Origin: Catenulispora sp. MAP5-51
GTDB taxonomy: Bacteria; Actinomycetota; Actinomycetes; Streptomycetales; Catenulisporaceae
Direction: 5' to 3'
DNA length: 64,000 nucleotides
NCBI RefSeq assembly: GCF_041261205.1
Contig: NZ_JBGCCH010000029.1
Coordinates: 62,001 to 126,000, forward strand
Within the stretch, counting starts at the first letter, position 1. Each line of letters opens with the position of its first letter. Positions 60,813 to 64,000 of this stretch are shown here, piece by piece. Below the pieces are notes generated by a model, which was given only the letters and a program-made list of their open reading frames with translations, searched no databases and was not told the origin of the DNA. Position numbers and translations under genes: made by a program.

Positions 60813-60830
60813 TACATGCCTGGGCATGTA
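60813..60830. promoter_or_regulatory. MarR operator TACATGCC-TG-GGCATGTA
   Basis: A perfect 18-bp palindrome starting 7 bases after the -10 box of the hydrolase promoter; a second half copy (TGGGCATGTA) lies 15 bases further at 60836-60845. Its place at the transcription start suits repression. Confidence 0.65.
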
Positions 60831-60873
60831 CTTCCTGGGCATGTACATGGTGACGATTTCGAGGAGACCCCCG

Positions 60874-61812
60874 ATGACCTGGGCACAACGCCGCGACCTG
60901 GACACGATGCTGCGCAAGGAGACGAACGGCTTCACACCCCTGCCCGTGGAGCGGATGCGGGCCGGCTTCGCCGCGATGATGGCGGGTTTCCCGGTCCCGG
61001 CCGGCGTCCGCCGCACCCCGACCGAGCTGGCCGGACGTCCCGCGATCCGGGTCGAGCCGGAAGGCCCGGCGCGTCCGGGGACGATCCTGTACTTCCACGG
61101 CGGATCCTTCGCGCTCGGCTCGCCGGAGACCGGCATGGTGAACACCGCCAACCTGGTCCGGCGGACCGGGATCCCGGCGATCTCGCTCGACTACCGCCTG
61201 GCCCCCGAACACCCGTTCCCGGCCGCCATCGAGGACTGCCTCGCCGCCTACCGCAGCTTGTTGGACGCCGATGCCGATGCCGATGCCGATGCCGGTACGG
61301 ACCCGGCCCCGATCGCCTTCGCCGGCGACTCGGCCGGCGGCGGCCTGGCCGTGACCACCAGCCTGGCCGCCCGCGACGCCGGGCTGCCGCTGCCCGCGGC
61401 GCTCGTGGCGTTCTCCCCGGGCCTGGACCAGACGCGCACCGGCTCCTCGATGACAGCCAAGCAGGGCCGGGACCCCTACTTCACCCCGGAGGGCATGGCC
61501 TACACCGGCGCGATGTACCTGGCCGGGCAGGATCCCGCGCAGCCGCTGCTCTCCCCGGCGGTCCACGGCGACCTGGCCGGCCTGCCGCCGGTCCTGATCC
61601 AGGTCGGGACGAACGAACTGCTGCTCGACGACGCTGTGCGCTTCGCGGCGCGGGCCACCGCGGCGGAGGTCGACGTCATCCTCGACATCACCGCCGGGGT
61701 CCCGCACGTGTTCCAGGCCTTCGGCGACGCCCTGGACGAGGCGGGTCAGGCCCTTGACCGCGCGGCGTTGTTCCTCGCGCAGCACCTCGGGCCGGCGGCG
61801 CCGGTGCGGTGA
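60874..61812 (+). CDS. Alpha/beta-hydrolase fold-3 esterase (HSL family)
   Basis: A 312-residue enzyme of the hormone-sensitive-lipase family: oxyanion HGGSF, nucleophile GDSAGGG, Asp and His in VGTNELLLDD and GVPHVFQAFGDA. It is cytoplasmic and would cleave short acyl esters, lactones or carbamate-type drugs. The insert DADADADADAG from GCCGAT repeats (61264-61293) lies before the nucleophile strand. ATG 60874 has GAGGAGA upstream. Control by the divergent MarR protein is likely. Confidence 0.9.
   Translation: MTWAQRRDLDTMLRKETNGFTPLPVERMRAGFAAMMAGFPVPAGVRRTPTELAGRPAIRVEPEGPARPGTILYFHGGSFALGSPETGMVNTANLVRRTGIPAISLDYRLAPEHPFPAAIEDCLAAYRSLLDADADADADAGTDPAPIAFAGDSAGGGLAVTTSLAARDAGLPLPAALVAFSPGLDQTRTGSSMTAKQGRDPYFTPEGMAYTGAMYLAGQDPAQPLLSPAVHGDLAGLPPVLIQVGTNELLLDDAVRFAARATAAEVDVILDITAGVPHVFQAFGDALDEAGQALDRAALFLAQHLGPAAPVR
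61264..61293 (+). repeat. GATGCC hexanucleotide microsatellite
   Basis: Five successive copies of GACGCC/GATGCC encode a (Asp-Ala) run in the esterase. Confidence 0.85.
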
Positions 61813-62058
61813 TCGCGACCCGTTCGGAGTATCCGATTGTGTGACCTGCGCACGGCGGTGGAAGCGCTCACGTAACGGTTCACGATTGCGCGCCCGCCGT
61901 ACGGAGGCTCACCATGCCGCGAAATACCGAAAGGACTTTGTCAAAGAAGCCAGCGTGCGCGCCCAGTCCCTCTTAGGCGGACTACCCCGATGCGCCGACG
62001 CGGATTAAGACCCCATTGCGACCCGCAGATTACCGAGAGTCTGGCGCCGAAGCCGGGA
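61813..62058. other. Intergenic stretch before the YfhO-like gene
   Basis: 245 bases of lower GC content that contain the 20-codon frame and no strong hairpin. No tRNA or regulator site was recognised. Confidence 0.5.
61914..61976 (+). CDS. 20-codon small frame with strong ribosome site
   Basis: ATG at 61914 is preceded by GGAGG with 7-base spacing, a better ribosome site than the large gene behind it has. The frame MPRNTERTLSKKPACAPSPS ends in TAG. It could be a leader peptide for the YfhO-like gene, a small secreted or basic peptide, or chance. It lies in lower-GC DNA than the surroundings. Confidence 0.35.
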   Translation: MPRNTERTLSKKPACAPSPS

Positions 62059-64000
62059 ATGGATTTAACTACTCCTCAGATTTCCTGGCTACGGTCCCTC
62101 GCATCGCCGTCGCCGCATCAGCGACGCACCTCTCAGCAACGGATCGGCATGACGGGAATTCGTGAGTCCAGGGCCGGCAAGCCCATCGTCGCGGCGGCTG
62201 TCACCGTGACGCAGCCGAGCGCGTTCGAGGGACCTCGCGATGGCGGTAACGGTGGGGGCGGCGGTGCGCGGGTCGCGGCGGGGCGGTGGACCGTACGCTG
62301 GCGCGCCCGGGCCTGGAAGCGCCGGCCGCGTGCGCTGACGATCGTGGCGGTGATCGGCGTCCTGCTGTTCTCGCTGTGGGGCATCGGCGGCCCGCTGTTC
62401 GGCACCTCCACGCTGACCCCCACCGACGAGATGGTCACCAACGGGCCGTGGGTGAGCACCGGCTTCGCCGGGACCGTGCCCTCCAACACCTACCTGGACG
62501 ACATCTACACCTCCGAGCTGCCCAGCGAGATGCTGTTCAAGCAGCAGCTCAGCCACGGCAACGTGGCGCAGTGGAACCCCTACGGCGCGGCCGGCAGCGC
62601 GCTCGGCGCCATCCCGGACTACGCGTTCTACTCGCCGCTGACCCTCCCGTTCTACGTGATGCCGAGCTGGCTCGCCCCGGCGTACGAACGGCTGCTGGAG
62701 ATCGTGTGCTCGGTCGGCGGGACTTTCTTGTTCCTGCGCCGGGTCTCGCTCTCGCGGCCGGCCGCGCTATTGGGCGGAATCACCTTCGCCGGCAGCGGTT
62801 TCATGGTCGCGTGGCTGGGCTTCCCGCAGACGCGCGTGGCCGCCTTCATCCCGGCGCTGTTCTGGACGGTCGAGCGCTTCGTCCAGAAGCGCCGGCCCCG
62901 GGACGCGGCGCTGGCGGCGCTGCCGGTGGCGGCGCTGTTCCTCGGCGGCTTCCCGTCGGTCGCCGGATACGCGCTGCTGACCTCCGTCGCCTACGCCCTG
63001 GTCCGGCTGGCCGGCGAGCACCGCTCGGAGCTGCGGCGGGTGGTGCGGCCGGTGCTCTATCTCGGCGCCGGGATGACCGCGGGCATCGGGTTGGCGCTGT
63101 TCCAGCTGTTGCCCTTCCTGCGCTTCTTCGGGACGTGGCTGATCGAGGGCCGGAGCCAGTCGGCGGCGGCCACCCTCCCGGTGTCCAGCGCGCTGACGAT
63201 GGTCGCGCCGTGGTCGCTCGGGACGGTCGACGAGCACGATCCGGTCCAGTTCGTGCTGAAGACCAACATGGTCGAGGCCGTCGCCTACCTCGGGGCGGCG
63301 GCTGTCGTGCTGGTGGTGGTGGCCATCGCGATGCCGCGCCGGGGCCGCGGGCTGATGCCCACCGGCACGTGGGTGTTCTTCATGGCGGCCACCGTGGCGT
63401 GGATCGAGCTGATCTACATCGGCGGGCCTCCGCTGGAGCTGTTCCAGAAGCTGCCGGGTCTGAAGACGCTGTTCGAGCAGAACTTCATAGGCAGAGCCAG
63501 AAGCATCCTGGGGTTCCTGCTCGCGGTGCTGGTCGCGGTCGGCTTCGAGGTGCTGGTCCGGAGCCGGTCGCAGGAACCCGCGACGGCTGCGGCGGCGGCC
63601 CTGTCGAAGCTGTCGAAGCCGTCGAAGCCCCGGCGCCTAGCGGCGGTGCTGACGGCGCGGCGGGCCTGGCCCAAGCGGCGGCTGTGGACCGCGGCGGTCG
63701 TGGCCGTCTTCACTGCGTTCGCGGTGGTCATGGTGGTCTACGGCCACAGCACGGTCCGCTACTCCGCCGGCACGTCCGGGCAGGACGTCGGCAAGGCGGT
63801 GGACCTGTACTGGAGCCAGATCCGCAGCGCGGGCGTCATCGTCGTGATCGCCGTGGCCTGCGTGATCGCGCTGGGCGTGGCCGGCCGCCAGGCGTTCGCC
63901 GGCCGGCGGGAGGCCTCGGTGCTGCGCTTCGGCGCCGCTGCCACGCTGATCGTGATGACCGCCGTTCAGGGCGCGCAGTTCATGGACGGCTACTACCCGA
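62059..64000 (+). CDS. YfhO-like integral membrane protein (partial, runs off the window)
   Basis: At least 647 codons, open to the end of the window. After a 70-residue basic, Gly-rich cytoplasmic head the first membrane helix (ALTIVAVIGVLLFSLWGIGG) appears, followed by an outside region (NTYLDDIYTSELPSEMLF, NVAQWNPYGAAGSALG) and at least nine more helices (ALLGGITFAGSGFMVAWLGFP, LFLGGFPSVAGYALLTSVAYA and others). The pattern matches YfhO-type proteins, a GT-C-like group linked to surface-glycan decoration in other bacteria. Two starts are possible: ATG 62059, whose third codon is TTA (rare in these genomes), and ATG 62149. Confidence 0.75.
   Translation, partial: MDLTTPQISWLRSLASPSPHQRRTSQQRIGMTGIRESRAGKPIVAAAVTVTQPSAFEGPRDGGNGGGGGARVAAGRWTVRWRARAWKRRPRALTIVAVIGVLLFSLWGIGGPLFGTSTLTPTDEMVTNGPWVSTGFAGTVPSNTYLDDIYTSELPSEMLFKQQLSHGNVAQWNPYGAAGSALGAIPDYAFYSPLTLPFYVMPSWLAPAYERLLEIVCSVGGTFLFLRRVSLSRPAALLGGITFAGSGFMVAWLGFPQTRVAAFIPALFWTVERFVQKRRPRDAALAALPVAALFLGGFPSVAGYALLTSVAYALVRLAGEHRSELRRVVRPVLYLGAGMTAGIGLALFQLLPFLRFFGTWLIEGRSQSAAATLPVSSALTMVAPWSLGTVDEHDPVQFVLKTNMVEAVAYLGAAAVVLVVVAIAMPRRGRGLMPTGTWVFFMAATVAWIELIYIGGPPLELFQKLPGLKTLFEQNFIGRARSILGFLLAVLVAVGFEVLVRSRSQEPATAAAAALSKLSKPSKPRRLAAVLTARRAWPKRRLWTAAVVAVFTAFAVVMVVYGHSTVRYSAGTSGQDVGKAVDLYWSQIRSAGVIVVIAVACVIALGVAGRQAFAGRREASVLRFGAAATLIVMTAVQGAQFMDGYYP

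Noticed and set aside
54190-60872. Part of an antibiotic biosynthetic gene cluster
   Set aside because: Exporter and AfsR-type regulator fit the idea, but no synthase, ligase or tailoring genes are found nearby.
62089-63944. Minus-strand frames opposite the last gene
   Set aside because: They are antisense to a long membrane protein with ten or more good helices and have no start sites or recognisable domains.

Overview
The window is high-GC, gene-dense, non-coding-poor DNA of a mycelial actinomycete of the Streptomyces/Catenulispora type. Supporting signs are GTG starts, 4-nt ATGA/GTGA gene overlaps, a cobalamin riboswitch in front of class Ia nrdAB, a PopR-like regulator beside a clpP pair, a gamma-butyrolactone-receptor-like TetR, an SARP/AfsR-type regulator, Tat-type signal peptides, and many ROK, GntR, MarR, TetR and LysR regulators. 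No rRNA, tRNA, CRISPR array, integrase or transposase was seen.

Layout. 1-3500: tail of a sugar ABC operon (binding protein end, two permeases), a small membrane protein and a ROK regulator. 3600-8700: VOC protein, zinc-ribbon protein, a short KdpD/KdpE two-component pair and a KimA-like potassium permease fused to an OB-fold domain. 8800-12500: HTH regulator with divergent secreted hydrolase, then a thioredoxin/methyltransferase pair. 12700-20100: leftward operon of sugar binding protein, two permeases, GH42 galactosidase and secreted GH63 glucosidase. 20180-25780: divergent operon of both halves of glycine decarboxylase (GcvPA, GcvPB) without gcvT or gcvH, an AcoX/NAD-kinase-like protein, an SDR oxidoreductase and a GntR regulator; the two operons share an intergenic palindrome. 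25865-28315: hypothetical gene, PopR-like regulator with an Ala-Ala end, and two clpP genes, one of which has lost its catalytic serine. 28387-32900: nrdA-nrdB plus a cytoplasmic BtuF-like protein behind a B12 riboswitch.

32990-40650: reductase, PPOX protein, ScbR-like TetR with an oxidoreductase and an ARE-like operator, NmrA-like/TetR divergent pair, SGNH hydrolase, a Tat-exported DUF1906 protein with six lectin-like repeats, and a membrane protein. 40951-48450: secreted and membrane envelope proteins: an HTH protein with a transmembrane segment and ectodomain, a lipoprotein, a kinase-like protein without N-lobe fused to a ricin-type lectin, an MltG-like protein and a HerA-like ATPase. 48456-51120: MFS exporter with divergent MarR and a TTGCA array, then two gene remnants joined head to head. 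51147-64000: ECF sigma factor with its membrane partner, NUDIX-like protein, DrrAB-type ABC exporter, a 1053-residue AfsR-type regulator, LysR, MarR with divergent esterase, and a YfhO-like membrane protein cut by the window end.

Most genes fall into small regulator-plus-target units whose operators can be read in the intergenic regions. A second feature of the window is that many genes carry short in-frame tandem repeats at their ends, which suggests active replication slippage.
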